This document shows positions 8,566-14,824 of a DNA stretch of 21,288 bases, piece by piece. The notes beneath the pieces were generated by a model. That model had not been told where the DNA came from. It saw only the letters and a list, made by a program, of their open reading frames with translations, and did no database searches. The translations under genes were made by a program, and so were the position numbers. Numbering within the stretch: position 1 is the stretch's first letter; each line of letters begins with the position of its first letter. The stretch spans positions 1 to 21,288 of the IMG/VR virus record IMGVR_UViG_3300028131_000049; one strand, 5' to 3'. The stretch is from a virus.

Positions 8566-9533
8566 GATGACTTGATCTGTGCCTCATACTCACGTAGTCG
8601 TTTGTACACTGAGATGAGCTCTATGATAGTGGGCCAAGACTTAATCAAGAACTGCATAGAACCCTCTACTCTACCAAAGGCACGGATGATTTGCTGCATC
8701 AAACCTAGTGAAATAAGACCACCTACAATAGCAGGAGCTAAGAAGATATAAGCAGTCAGGACATTAACTTGTAGATAGGCCATACGCACCACGTTAAACT
8801 TAAGGTACTGAAGATAACTAGTGAAGTGTATTGTACGTACATCCTCGAATAGCTCAGTTAACGCCTTAGGAGAGACAGTACCGTCGTCTTCCATCTTGAC
8901 AAGGTGTTTACGATACGCTGCTTCTTTCTTCTGGATGTCGTATTCAATGCCAACCAGCCGTAAGATATAACCACTAACAACAAGTAGCAAAGTACCGCCC
9001 AATGTCCAGACGAAAGCTCCTGTAACCAATCCATATTTCCAATCTCCAAACCAGAGGATAGACAACCCTGCGCCAAGACCCAGTAGTAGTGGGAAGAACT
9101 CGACGAGAATCATTACGCTCTCTATTAGTGAAACACCTAGACCTTCTACGATCCTCGTGTACTTGATCGTGTCTTCTTGGACACGTTGTGAAGCACCCTC
9201 AATGGTACGCCCTTTATCGAAGACCTCGTGGTACCACTCGACCATTGACGCTCTCCAGCGGAAGAGGAAGTGAGCGGTGACAAAGGAACCAACAAGACTG
9301 AGGGCAACCCAGGTACCAGCCAACCAACCAAAAGATGCAAGCCCTGCCCAGTACTCACCTATAGTCACAGACCCTGGGGTGGCAAGTGCCTTCTGGATCA
9401 GGTCGTAGAAGTCACCGAACCAGTGGTTAATCTGTACGTCTACTTGTACCTGTAACCATAGGGTACCTAGTATAAAGAAGGTGCCGAGGTAGGCCCAGAG
9501 GGCCCACTTCTTGCTTGTGTAAAAAACCCACAT
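8562..9533 (-). CDS. SbmA/BacA-like inner-membrane transporter
   Basis: 323 residues, a multi-pass membrane protein. From memory of E. coli SbmA it matches along its whole length: FYDLIQKAL (42-50), HFLFRWRASM (88-97), IEGASQRVQED (111-121), KKEAAYRKHLV (202-212) and a C-terminal LIKSWPTIIEL...YKRLRE region. SbmA/BacA proteins are proton-driven importers of peptides (microcins, bleomycin, Pro-rich peptides) without their own ATPase, and a relative in mycobacteria takes up cobalamin. No ATPase domain is present here either. Relative to SbmA it lacks about the first 70 residues, including the first membrane helix. I chose ATG at 9533 (TGATG overlap, GAAAGGAAG upstream) over the in-frame TTG one codon earlier. 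It is the last gene of the membrane operon. Confidence 0.92.
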   Translation of the reverse strand: MWVFYTSKKWALWAYLGTFFILGTLWLQVQVDVQINHWFGDFYDLIQKALATPGSVTIGEYWAGLASFGWLAGTWVALSLVGSFVTAHFLFRWRASMVEWYHEVFDKGRTIEGASQRVQEDTIKYTRIVEGLGVSLIESVMILVEFFPLLLGLGAGLSILWFGDWKYGLVTGAFVWTLGGTLLLVVSGYILRLVGIEYDIQKKEAAYRKHLVKMEDDGTVSPKALTELFEDVRTIHFTSYLQYLKFNVVRMAYLQVNVLTAYIFLAPAIVGGLISLGLMQQIIRAFGRVEGSMQFLIKSWPTIIELISVYKRLREYEAQIKSS

Positions 9534-9973
9534 CAACTCTTCCTTTCTGAGATGTCAGGGTTCTGCCAGTCGTCTATACGTAGTCCTTCGGCTCGTTCCC
9601 TATCTCCTTGTTCTTGGTCAAAGGAGCCACCCTGAGGAGACCCTTGCTCAGTCCTCTGCTTAGCTTGTTCTAGCTTTTCAGCATCATCCTGGTTGTAGGG
9701 GATAACGTAGAGACGATCACCTCGTTCTTTATCCCAGACCCATACCTTGATAAACTTACCTGTAGCTATATGGTGAATGTACAGGAACTCGTAGGATTGG
9801 TAGCCCTCGATGGGACTACCTAGTTGTTTAACGTAGTGTGTCTGCGTAACAGCCCCAAGTAAGATAGAAAGTGTAAGGGCTGATGCCTTAAAGAACCTAC
9901 CTAACTTGGAGTAGAACATAAGGAACACAACAAGTGTAACGAGTACTACGTATACTGTTTGAATGACTAACAT
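9533..9973 (-). CDS. two-helix membrane protein of unknown function
   Basis: 146 residues. Two hydrophobic helices (about 2-20 and 30-44) are separated by YSKLGRFFK, followed by a soluble domain with aromatic and beta-like segments (YEFLYIHHIATGKFIKVWVW, residues 61-80; then GDRLYVIPYNQDDAEKLE) and a Gln/Glu/Asp/Gly-rich low-complexity tail. I recognise no named family. The start overlaps the stop of the TolR-like gene (TAATG) and the stop overlaps the SbmA-like start (TGATG), so it is translated together with both. It may be an adaptor between the proton-channel-like pair and the transporter; that is inference from position only. Confidence 0.8.
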   Translation of the reverse strand: MLVIQTVYVVLVTLVVFLMFYSKLGRFFKASALTLSILLGAVTQTHYVKQLGSPIEGYQSYEFLYIHHIATGKFIKVWVWDKERGDRLYVIPYNQDDAEKLEQAKQRTEQGSPQGGSFDQEQGDRERAEGLRIDDWQNPDISERKS

Positions 9974-10557
9974 TATGGACCTTCCTCTCCTCTTAGTTTC
10001 ACTTCGATATCAGAACGAAGGTCCACTATCTCCCCGTCTACCACCCTGAAAGCCACAATAGTACGCTCCTGCCTAGGTGACAACGTAACAGAATCCTCGT
10101 GGTGTACCTTAAAGGGTTGGAGCCCTGTTATACGAAGGTTAACCGTTTCTGGGTCACCTTTCGATGAGAAGTAGTGTACGTTGATGATGTAGTCCCCGTC
10201 AGGCAAGACCGTCATAGTAGTGATCTCGTAGTTACGGGTAACCTCTACTCGCTCCCCGTTGATAACGAAAGTGTCACTGCCTTTACCAAGGTCATCCTTC
10301 TTTAGGGTTATGAACCCGTTGCTCTTGTACCCGTAGCTAACGATCTTACCGTCAGGACCACGGGTGTACAGGTCAAGGTCTCTTGTACTCTCATCATCCC
10401 ATGTCAACTCCACCATGATTACTACGGGTGGGTCAACCACCCCTGTTTTAGCGATAGGGTTTATCAACAGGAAAGCGATAACAAACAGAGAAGTGAAACC
10501 CACCAGGAGGTTAAACAACAAGTCAACGAACGCAAGGTTGCTTGAGTAACGTCTCAT
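9973..10557 (-). CDS. TolR/ExbD-like protein with DUF2135-like exported domain
   Basis: 194 residues. The short cytoplasmic start leads into one membrane helix (about 10-33) with an acidic residue at its beginning (AFVDLLFNLLVGF, Asp12), the place of the proton-carrying Asp in TolR, ExbD and MotB. The rest would lie in the periplasm. From residue 46 it resembles the YfaP/DUF2135 beta-sandwich: ELTWDDESTRDLDLYTRGP, then GDYIINVHYF. There is no OmpA-type peptidoglycan-binding or TolR-type C-terminal domain. The gene directly follows a TolQ/ExbB-like gene (one base between stop and ATG, GGAGG upstream), the usual pairing for such motors. The family call for the helix is likely; the DUF2135 call is tentative. 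Confidence 0.8.
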   Translation of the reverse strand: MRRYSSNLAFVDLLFNLLVGFTSLFVIAFLLINPIAKTGVVDPPVVIMVELTWDDESTRDLDLYTRGPDGKIVSYGYKSNGFITLKKDDLGKGSDTFVINGERVEVTRNYEITTMTVLPDGDYIINVHYFSSKGDPETVNLRITGLQPFKVHHEDSVTLSPRQERTIVAFRVVDGEIVDLRSDIEVKLRGEEGP

Positions 10558-10558
10558 A

Positions 10559-10990
10559 TCAACCCTCCAAGATGACTAGCTGTAGTTTTAACCAGAGTGA
10601 CGATAGGAGCCCTACAAGGGACGTTACAAGAGCAGTAGACATACCTGATGCAAGAACTCCGATAGCCTCTGTCATACTCTCTGTGGACGATGTGTCGATC
10701 TCTGTGAAGGCAGAGTCTAGTACAAGGAGGAACCCGAATAGAGTACCTACCATACCAAGGCTAAGAACTGCATCAGAGAGGAACCAGGACATGTTGTTAT
10801 CTTGTCCAACCATTTTCTTAGCACGTAGTCCCATCATGGACGATGAGATAATAGCTATACCTAGGATAATGAATGTCAACATTGTGCTGTCTGCTTCGTA
10901 TAACACATTACCTAGATTAAACCAGTACTGACCCCCTATAAGACCCAAGATACCGGCGTTAAACACGAAGTACCATTTCCAAGTTCTCAT
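10559..10990 (-). CDS. MotA/TolQ/ExbB-like proton channel subunit
   Basis: 143 residues, with hydrophobic segments near 6-26, 37-54, 72-93 and 108-133. The last two carry the family signature: LSLGMVGTLFGFL (77-89, compare LGLxGTVxG in TolQ/ExbB) and GVLASGMSTALVTSLVGLL (111-129, compare the A-L-x-T-T-x-x-G-L helix). It is shorter than ExbB/TolQ (about 230-245) because the large cytoplasmic loops are reduced. Such subunits form pentamers around a TolR/ExbD/MotB dimer and use the proton gradient to drive mechanical work; the matching partner gene follows immediately. AAGGA precedes the ATG by about 8 bases. Rare in phages as far as I know. Confidence 0.85.
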   Translation of the reverse strand: MRTWKWYFVFNAGILGLIGGQYWFNLGNVLYEADSTMLTFIILGIAIISSSMMGLRAKKMVGQDNNMSWFLSDAVLSLGMVGTLFGFLLVLDSAFTEIDTSSTESMTEAIGVLASGMSTALVTSLVGLLSSLWLKLQLVILEG

Positions 10991-10991
10991 C

Positions 10992-11627
10992 TTATAGTCC
11001 TTTCCGTAGGAGGTGCAACCTTGTTGAACCAGCGATACGGGTAGCAGCCCAGTTAGCTGGGAGGTCCCTTGGTTCCGTAAAGTCGTTATCTTTCATCTCA
11101 AAGAGTTTTAAGTCTTGTGTGGTAAGTAGTAGGAACGTACCAGAGTCTGTGTACCGGGAAACCATGTACGGTATCTGAAGCGTGTAACCCATGTTGAAGA
11201 AGTAACCAGCTGTCAAGGTACCCATATACTGACCTCCTTTTAAGCCATCAGAGAAGGTACCTCGGGCATTGTTAGCCCATGCCACATGGAACCCAAGGAG
11301 GCCCTCTGAGACCTTCTCTTTACCAGCTATAAAGGCCACAGCACAAGCGCTTAGACAGACCTCCCCTCGACGGACAACAGTTGTAAGACCGAGGTCCTTT
11401 ATTGTGTACCCAAGCTCGTACCCCTCCACAGCCACACCTCCGTTAGAGGACAGGACTAAAACCCTAATGCCTGTCTCCTCTACCTTAGCTCGTACCTTTG
11501 CTGAATCACCTTGGAGGATGTCCCCTGACAGATGGATGGCGTTTGATGTGGATGTGACGATGGCTGCGTGGGCGGAGCCTATGCCCAGTGTAAGGGCTGT
11601 TAGGACTCCTGCTAAACCTCGAATCAT
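10992..11627 (-). CDS. exported ClpP-like serine protease
   Basis: 211 residues with a clear signal peptide: MIRG, hydrophobic GVLTALTLGIG, and an A-H-A cleavage site after about residue 21. The mature protein has the ClpP/crotonase-type pattern of periplasmic ClpP-like proteins (COG3904): LVLSSNGGVAVEGYELG (57-73, oxyanion loop), CLSACAVAFIAG (91-102) with nucleophile Ser93, and GFHVAW with His114. The third catalytic residue is unclear (Asp161 is one candidate). Cys91 and Cys95 flank the Ser and could be oxidised in the periplasm. It overlaps the DUF3310 gene (ATGA), and the TolQ-like gene starts one base after its stop. It likely cleaves an envelope protein or a partner of the same operon. 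Confidence 0.85.
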   Translation of the reverse strand: MIRGLAGVLTALTLGIGSAHAAIVTSTSNAIHLSGDILQGDSAKVRAKVEETGIRVLVLSSNGGVAVEGYELGYTIKDLGLTTVVRRGEVCLSACAVAFIAGKEKVSEGLLGFHVAWANNARGTFSDGLKGGQYMGTLTAGYFFNMGYTLQIPYMVSRYTDSGTFLLLTTQDLKLFEMKDNDFTEPRDLPANWAATRIAGSTRLHLLRKGL

Positions 11628-11947
11628 TTGTGTATCTCCTTTAGTGTCTCATTGGCCCACTTCAGGTACTGTTCAGCTTTCGCCATGTCTTCTGTGGGGT
11701 TTCCTTTATAGAAAGCTCGATGGTTGTACTTCATTACGTTACCTCGACAGTAAGCGATGAAGCCTTCCTTGCCAAGAACTTGCTTGATGTAGTCGATACA
11801 TTCCACCCCAGCTTGGTTGTAGTGAAAGGGTTTATCAATGTTGTTGTAGTTGTTATCTTCGATACCGGAAGTCTTCTTAGCTGCGGCACCTTTATAAGTA
11901 GTTTCACGCTTAGTCTTGCCCTTAGGCTTTGGTTTCTGCGGGGCCAT
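11624..11947 (-). CDS. DUF3310 protein (T7 gp1.7-like domain)
   Basis: 107 residues. A Lys/Thr-rich N-terminus (1-35) precedes a DUF3310 domain: FHYNQAGVECIDYIKQVLG (41-59), CRGNVMKYNHRAFYKG (67-82) and EDMAKAEQYLKWA (86-98), the usual H-Y, E-c-I-D, G-N-x-x-K-Y and D-x-x-K-A-x-x-Y-L signature. In T7 the protein with this domain, gp1.7, is a nucleotide kinase, so a role in dNTP supply is plausible, in line with the RNR gene upstream. Whether this short version is active cannot be told. It is the first gene of the membrane operon. Confidence 0.88.
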   Translation of the reverse strand: MAPQKPKPKGKTKRETTYKGAAAKKTSGIEDNNYNNIDKPFHYNQAGVECIDYIKQVLGKEGFIAYCRGNVMKYNHRAFYKGNPTEDMAKAEQYLKWANETLKEIHK

Positions 11948-11967
11948 ATCTTTTCCTATTCTGTATT

Positions 11968-11997
11968 AAAAAAGGGGAAGACCTTGCGATCCTCCCC
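11968..11997 (-). terminator. hairpin plus U-run overlapping a transcription start
   Basis: On the - strand GGGGAGGA and TCTTCCCC form an 8-bp stem with an 8-base loop (TCGCAAGG), followed by TTTTTT. It would end transcripts of the RNR operon. It lies immediately after the promoter at 12001-12030, whose expected start (about 11994-11996) falls inside the 5' arm of the stem. Confidence 0.8.
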
Positions 11998-12000
11998 GTT

Positions 12001-12030
12001 AGTATATCATACTTGGTTATGTTATGTCAA
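12001..12030 (-). promoter_or_regulatory. sigma70-type promoter of the membrane operon
   Basis: On the - strand TTGACA (12030-12025), 18 bp, TATACT (12006-12001), starting three bases after the RNR stop codon. It reads into the DUF3310 gene and the membrane operon. Confidence 0.88.
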
Positions 12031-12032
12031 GG

Positions 12033-13799
12033 TCAACTACACTCACGTTGACCTGTATTGACGTCGAAGTAACAGGCTCCTCCCTCTTTCTCATCGACGA
12101 AGTCACTGTTGTCCTCTTCTACTTTCTCCTCTACTACATCCTCGGAGGAGGAGGCGTTGAGGATGCCGTAGCGCTTACCAGAGGCACGGAAAGTAGTACA
12201 ACCAGATGCACCTCCGTCATACGCAGCCATGTACACAGCTTTGAACTCATCCCATGACACATCGTCACCTACGTTACAGGTCTTAGAGCAAGCACTGTCT
12301 ACGTAGCGTGAGGCTAGGTTAAGAACCTCTACGTGGGTCAACACAGGGAGGTCATCAGCCTTGCGGCCTTTAACACCGAATGTGCGGTAACCGTAGTCGT
12401 CTACACGTTCAACCCGTGGGCCATCGAAGGTCTGGATAGTACGGTCAAAACCGTAGGAGAAGACTGGTTCGATACCCGACGAGACGTTGTCAGCTGAGAG
12501 GCTGATAGTACCAGTTGGTGCTACACTGAGTAGGTGGCTGTTACGGATACCATAGCGGCTGATCCTATCCCGAATGTCTGTTGGTAGTGTCTTTGCGAAG
12601 TCACTGTCGAGGAACTCTTCGCGGTACAACGGGAACGGTCCTTTCTCAGCCGCAAGAGATACAGAGGCTATATACGCTGTGTCACGGATAAGCTTCATGA
12701 TCTTCATGAGAGTAAGAAGGAACATAGGGGAGCCATACTCGTGGCCCATAGCTTCGATAGCGTTAGCTACACCTGTGACCCCAAGACCCATACGTCTTTT
12801 AGACTTAGCTTCTGCCTCTTGTGAAGGAAGAGGGTATACTGCTCGGTCAACTACATTGTCCATAGCACGTACGACATGCGGGATGTCATGCTTAAGGCTC
12901 TCGTAGTCAAACGAGTAGGTACCGTCACACTCGTAGATGTACTTGACTAGGTTGAATGAACCAAGGAGACATGCACCGTTTGGTGGCAAGGGTTGCTCAC
13001 CGCATGGGTTAGTCGCTGCAATAGTCTCGCAGTAGTGCAGGTTATTCTTCTTGTTAATACGGTCGATGAACAAGATGCCTGGTTCAGCCCAATCCCATGT
13101 ACTACGCAGGATGTCATCCCACAGGGCACGGGCATTGACAGTGTCATAGACACGGCCTTCAAAGACTAAATCAAAGGTATCATCTTCTTTAACAGCTTGC
13201 ATGAACTTGTCTGTGACACCTACTGATAGGTTGAACTGTGTAAAAGCTGTTGAATTGGTCTTGGCGTGGATGAATGAAGAAATGTCAGGGTGGTCTACCC
13301 GCAGTACACCCATCTGAGCGCCTCTACGGTGGCCAGCTGAGCTGATAGTCTTGCATACTGCGTCAAAGATACCCATGAAGCTCAGAGGACCACTAGAGCG
13401 GCTCTCTAGGCCCTTAATGAGGGCACCTGAGGGACGGAGGGTACTGAAGTCATAACCGATACCACCTCCAAGCTGCATAGTCTTAGCAGCCTCTTGTGCT
13501 GCGAGCATGATACCTTCCATAGAGTCAGGGATGGTCATACTCACAAAGCAGTTGTAAGCCGTGACGCGTCTAGGAGCACCCATAGCTGATTGTACCCGTC
13601 CAGCCGGCATGAAGCGCATGTCGTATAGGATATCACGGAACTCTTGGAAGTGGTGCTCGTCGTCCTTGAGTGCGTTGGCAACCCGTGTCATAGCCGCTCG
13701 AAAGCTCTCACCCTTCGACCGGTACTTCATCTGGTGAATCTCTTCAGACAGACCGATTGTTGGGCCTACTGGGCGGTCTGATTCTGAGTTCTTGATCAT
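12033..13799 (-). CDS. nrdJ: class II (B12-dependent) ribonucleotide reductase
   Basis: 588 residues. It reduces ribonucleotides to deoxyribonucleotides with an adenosylcobalamin-generated thiyl radical, in one polypeptide and without an NrdB radical subunit. Visible: Cys84 in AYNCFVSM, active-site NPCGE (Asn264, Cys266, Glu268) and Cys277 in PPNGACLLGSFN. The spacing of the last two cysteines (11) is that of Thermotoga NrdJ. A C-terminal shuttle motif (ACYFDVNTGQRECS) ends the protein. No ATP-cone precedes the core. No nrdB-like gene is in the window. AAAGGATAG precedes the ATG. It follows a MazG and an HNH gene and probably shares their promoter at 14748-14776. It makes the phage dependent on host cobalamin. 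Confidence 0.95.
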   Translation of the reverse strand: MIKNSESDRPVGPTIGLSEEIHQMKYRSKGESFRAAMTRVANALKDDEHHFQEFRDILYDMRFMPAGRVQSAMGAPRRVTAYNCFVSMTIPDSMEGIMLAAQEAAKTMQLGGGIGYDFSTLRPSGALIKGLESRSSGPLSFMGIFDAVCKTISSAGHRRGAQMGVLRVDHPDISSFIHAKTNSTAFTQFNLSVGVTDKFMQAVKEDDTFDLVFEGRVYDTVNARALWDDILRSTWDWAEPGILFIDRINKKNNLHYCETIAATNPCGEQPLPPNGACLLGSFNLVKYIYECDGTYSFDYESLKHDIPHVVRAMDNVVDRAVYPLPSQEAEAKSKRRMGLGVTGVANAIEAMGHEYGSPMFLLTLMKIMKLIRDTAYIASVSLAAEKGPFPLYREEFLDSDFAKTLPTDIRDRISRYGIRNSHLLSVAPTGTISLSADNVSSGIEPVFSYGFDRTIQTFDGPRVERVDDYGYRTFGVKGRKADDLPVLTHVEVLNLASRYVDSACSKTCNVGDDVSWDEFKAVYMAAYDGGASGCTTFRASGKRYGILNASSSEDVVEEKVEEDNSDFVDEKEGGACYFDVNTGQRECS

Positions 13800-13860
13800 A
13801 AGCTATCCTTTAATGTTTGTTCAATTAGTTGCATTACATAGTGGTATGAGTTGTATTCAC

Positions 13861-14265
13861 TCATCGGTTACGTCCCCTTAGTCGTCCCGAAATGGAGCTT
13901 TGTGAAATTCCAACTTGTTTAGAAATAGCATCTTGTGACATGCCCAAGTCGTTGTACATATAGTACAGGTCTTCTGTTTTTACATCGTGACGCCATCTGC
14001 CGCTTGTTTCACCTTGGCACATGGTTCCGTCTGCCCACTTGTCGTCGGAGTTGGATTGTGGGTTTCCAATGTAGAGGTGAGCGGGGTTGACACAAGCTCT
14101 GTTGTTACATGTGTGACACACTAGCTTACCCTCGATGGCGTCTCTTCCATAGAGAAGGCCCATTATGGTACGTGACACATTCTCCAACCTACCTTGGTAC
14201 TTAGCTCTGGGGTAACCATCCTTGTCTTTAACCCCGTGAGGCGTCTCTACGCAATCACCGATCAT
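13861..14265 (-). CDS. HNH endonuclease (free-standing, homing-type)
   Basis: 134 residues. The core LVCHTCNNRACVNPAHLYIG (48-67) is a zinc-stabilised HNH motif with Cys50, Cys53, Cys58 and the catalytic His region (His51, His63), followed by NPQSNSDD. The C-terminus (MSQDAISKQVGISQSSISGR, 109-128) is a helix-turn-helix, as expected for recognition of a DNA target. It overlaps the MazG stop by 11 bases. Lying directly before the RNR gene, it fits a mobile free-standing endonuclease that targets the corresponding endonuclease-free locus in related phages. Confidence 0.88.
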   Translation of the reverse strand: MIGDCVETPHGVKDKDGYPRAKYQGRLENVSRTIMGLLYGRDAIEGKLVCHTCNNRACVNPAHLYIGNPQSNSDDKWADGTMCQGETSGRWRHDVKTEDLYYMYNDLGMSQDAISKQVGISQSSISGRLRGRNR

Positions 14266-14569
14266 CGCCGGAACCCCCTAGCACACCTCTTGCTTGGCGG
14301 TCATCTAGTTTATCTACATTGAGTTCAATAACCTCCTCAAGGCTGCTCTCGAAGTAGTTAGCTAGGGCGGTAGCGTAGAACACTACATCACCTAACTCTT
14401 TGACGATGTCTTGGTTAGAGAAACGATTGGAGTCTCTAATAAGTTTCTTTATCTTCTCAGCTACCTCCCCTGCTTCTCCGACAAGACCTAGTGTATTCTC
14501 AATAAGCCTGTCATTACCTTCTGTCATGATCTTATCTTCAACCCAATAGGAGTACTCCATAGTATTCAT
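14255..14569 (-). CDS. mazG: MazG-like nucleotide pyrophosphohydrolase
   Basis: 104 residues, an all-helical NTP-PPase. Metal-binding signature: GLVGEAGEVAEKIKK (28-42: Glu32, Glu35, Glu38) and KELGDVVFY (57-65: Glu58, Asp61). It hydrolyses (d)NTPs or ppGpp-type nucleotides to monophosphates; marine phages use it for nucleotide pool control. Start overlaps the preceding stop (ATGA) with AGGAGG about 8 bases upstream. It is co-transcribed with the RNR, so a role in dNTP supply is likely. Confidence 0.92.
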   Translation of the reverse strand: MNTMEYSYWVEDKIMTEGNDRLIENTLGLVGEAGEVAEKIKKLIRDSNRFSNQDIVKELGDVVFYATALANYFESSLEEVIELNVDKLDDRQARGVLGGSGDDR

Positions 14570-14733
14570 TGACCAACCTCCTCCGCCAACACCTGTGTGA
14601 CAGAGAGGTCATCTAGGTCGTACAAGGCGTTCCTAAGTTGCTCAGACAAAGTAGCCTGTCGTTCAGCTACATCCTCCGTTAAGTAGAAGTAATCCTCGTC
14701 TACCTTAACCTTCATCGTTACTACATATTCCAT
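14566..14733 (-). CDS. small acidic protein, first gene of the RNR operon
   Basis: 55 residues from the ATG at 14733 (MEYVVTMKVKVDEDYFYLTE). A longer frame begins at 14748, but that ATG overlaps the -10 box of the promoter and cannot be on the transcript, so I take the inner start. A GGGAG stands 8 bases before it but lies close to the transcription start, so the leader would be very short. The protein has a beta-like start and an acidic helical remainder (EQLRNALYDLDDLSVTQVLA). No family recognised; it overlaps MazG by ATGA. Confidence 0.7.
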   Translation of the reverse strand: MEYVVTMKVKVDEDYFYLTEDVAERQATLSEQLRNALYDLDDLSVTQVLAEEVGQ

Positions 14734-14747
14734 ATGTCGAGCTCCCA

Positions 14748-14776
14748 ATTATATCACAGTGTTGTCTTTACGTCAA
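14748..14776 (-). promoter_or_regulatory. sigma70-type promoter of the mazG-nrdJ operon
   Basis: On the - strand TTGACG (14776-14771), 17 bp, consensus TATAAT (14753-14748). It abuts the U-run of the terminator at 14778-14804. Confidence 0.9.
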
Positions 14777-14777
14777 G

Positions 14778-14804
14778 ATAAAAGGGATGACTATTTGTCA
14801 CCCC
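14778..14804 (-). terminator. terminator of the replication operon
   Basis: On the - strand GGGGTGAC and GTCATCCC form an 8-bp stem (one G-U) with loop AAATA, followed by TTTTAT. It lies about 20 bases after the phosphoesterase stop and directly before the next promoter. Confidence 0.85.
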
Positions 14805-14824
14805 TGATACGATCATGTATGTCC

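Noticed and set aside
9534-9536. TTG start for the SbmA-like gene
   Set aside because: The next codon is ATG with better spacing to GAAAGGAAG and the usual TGATG overlap.
9973-10990. Zorya-like (ZorAB) defence motor
   Set aside because: ZorA has a long cytoplasmic tail and ZorB a peptidoglycan-binding domain, with nuclease or helicase partners; none of these are seen here, so only the general MotA/TolQ/ExbB relation is kept.
11269-11760. 163-codon + strand frame across the exported protease and DUF3310 genes
   Set aside because: Spans two genes on the other strand that have recognisable domains; no start signals.
13800-13860. Possible promoter directly upstream of the RNR gene
   Set aside because: No TTGAC-like -35 at a suitable distance from any -10-like hexamer on the - strand; transcription from 14748-14776 is enough.
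14566-14748. Start of the small protein at 14748
   Set aside because: That ATG overlaps the -10 box of the promoter, so it would not be in the mRNA; the start at 14733 is used.
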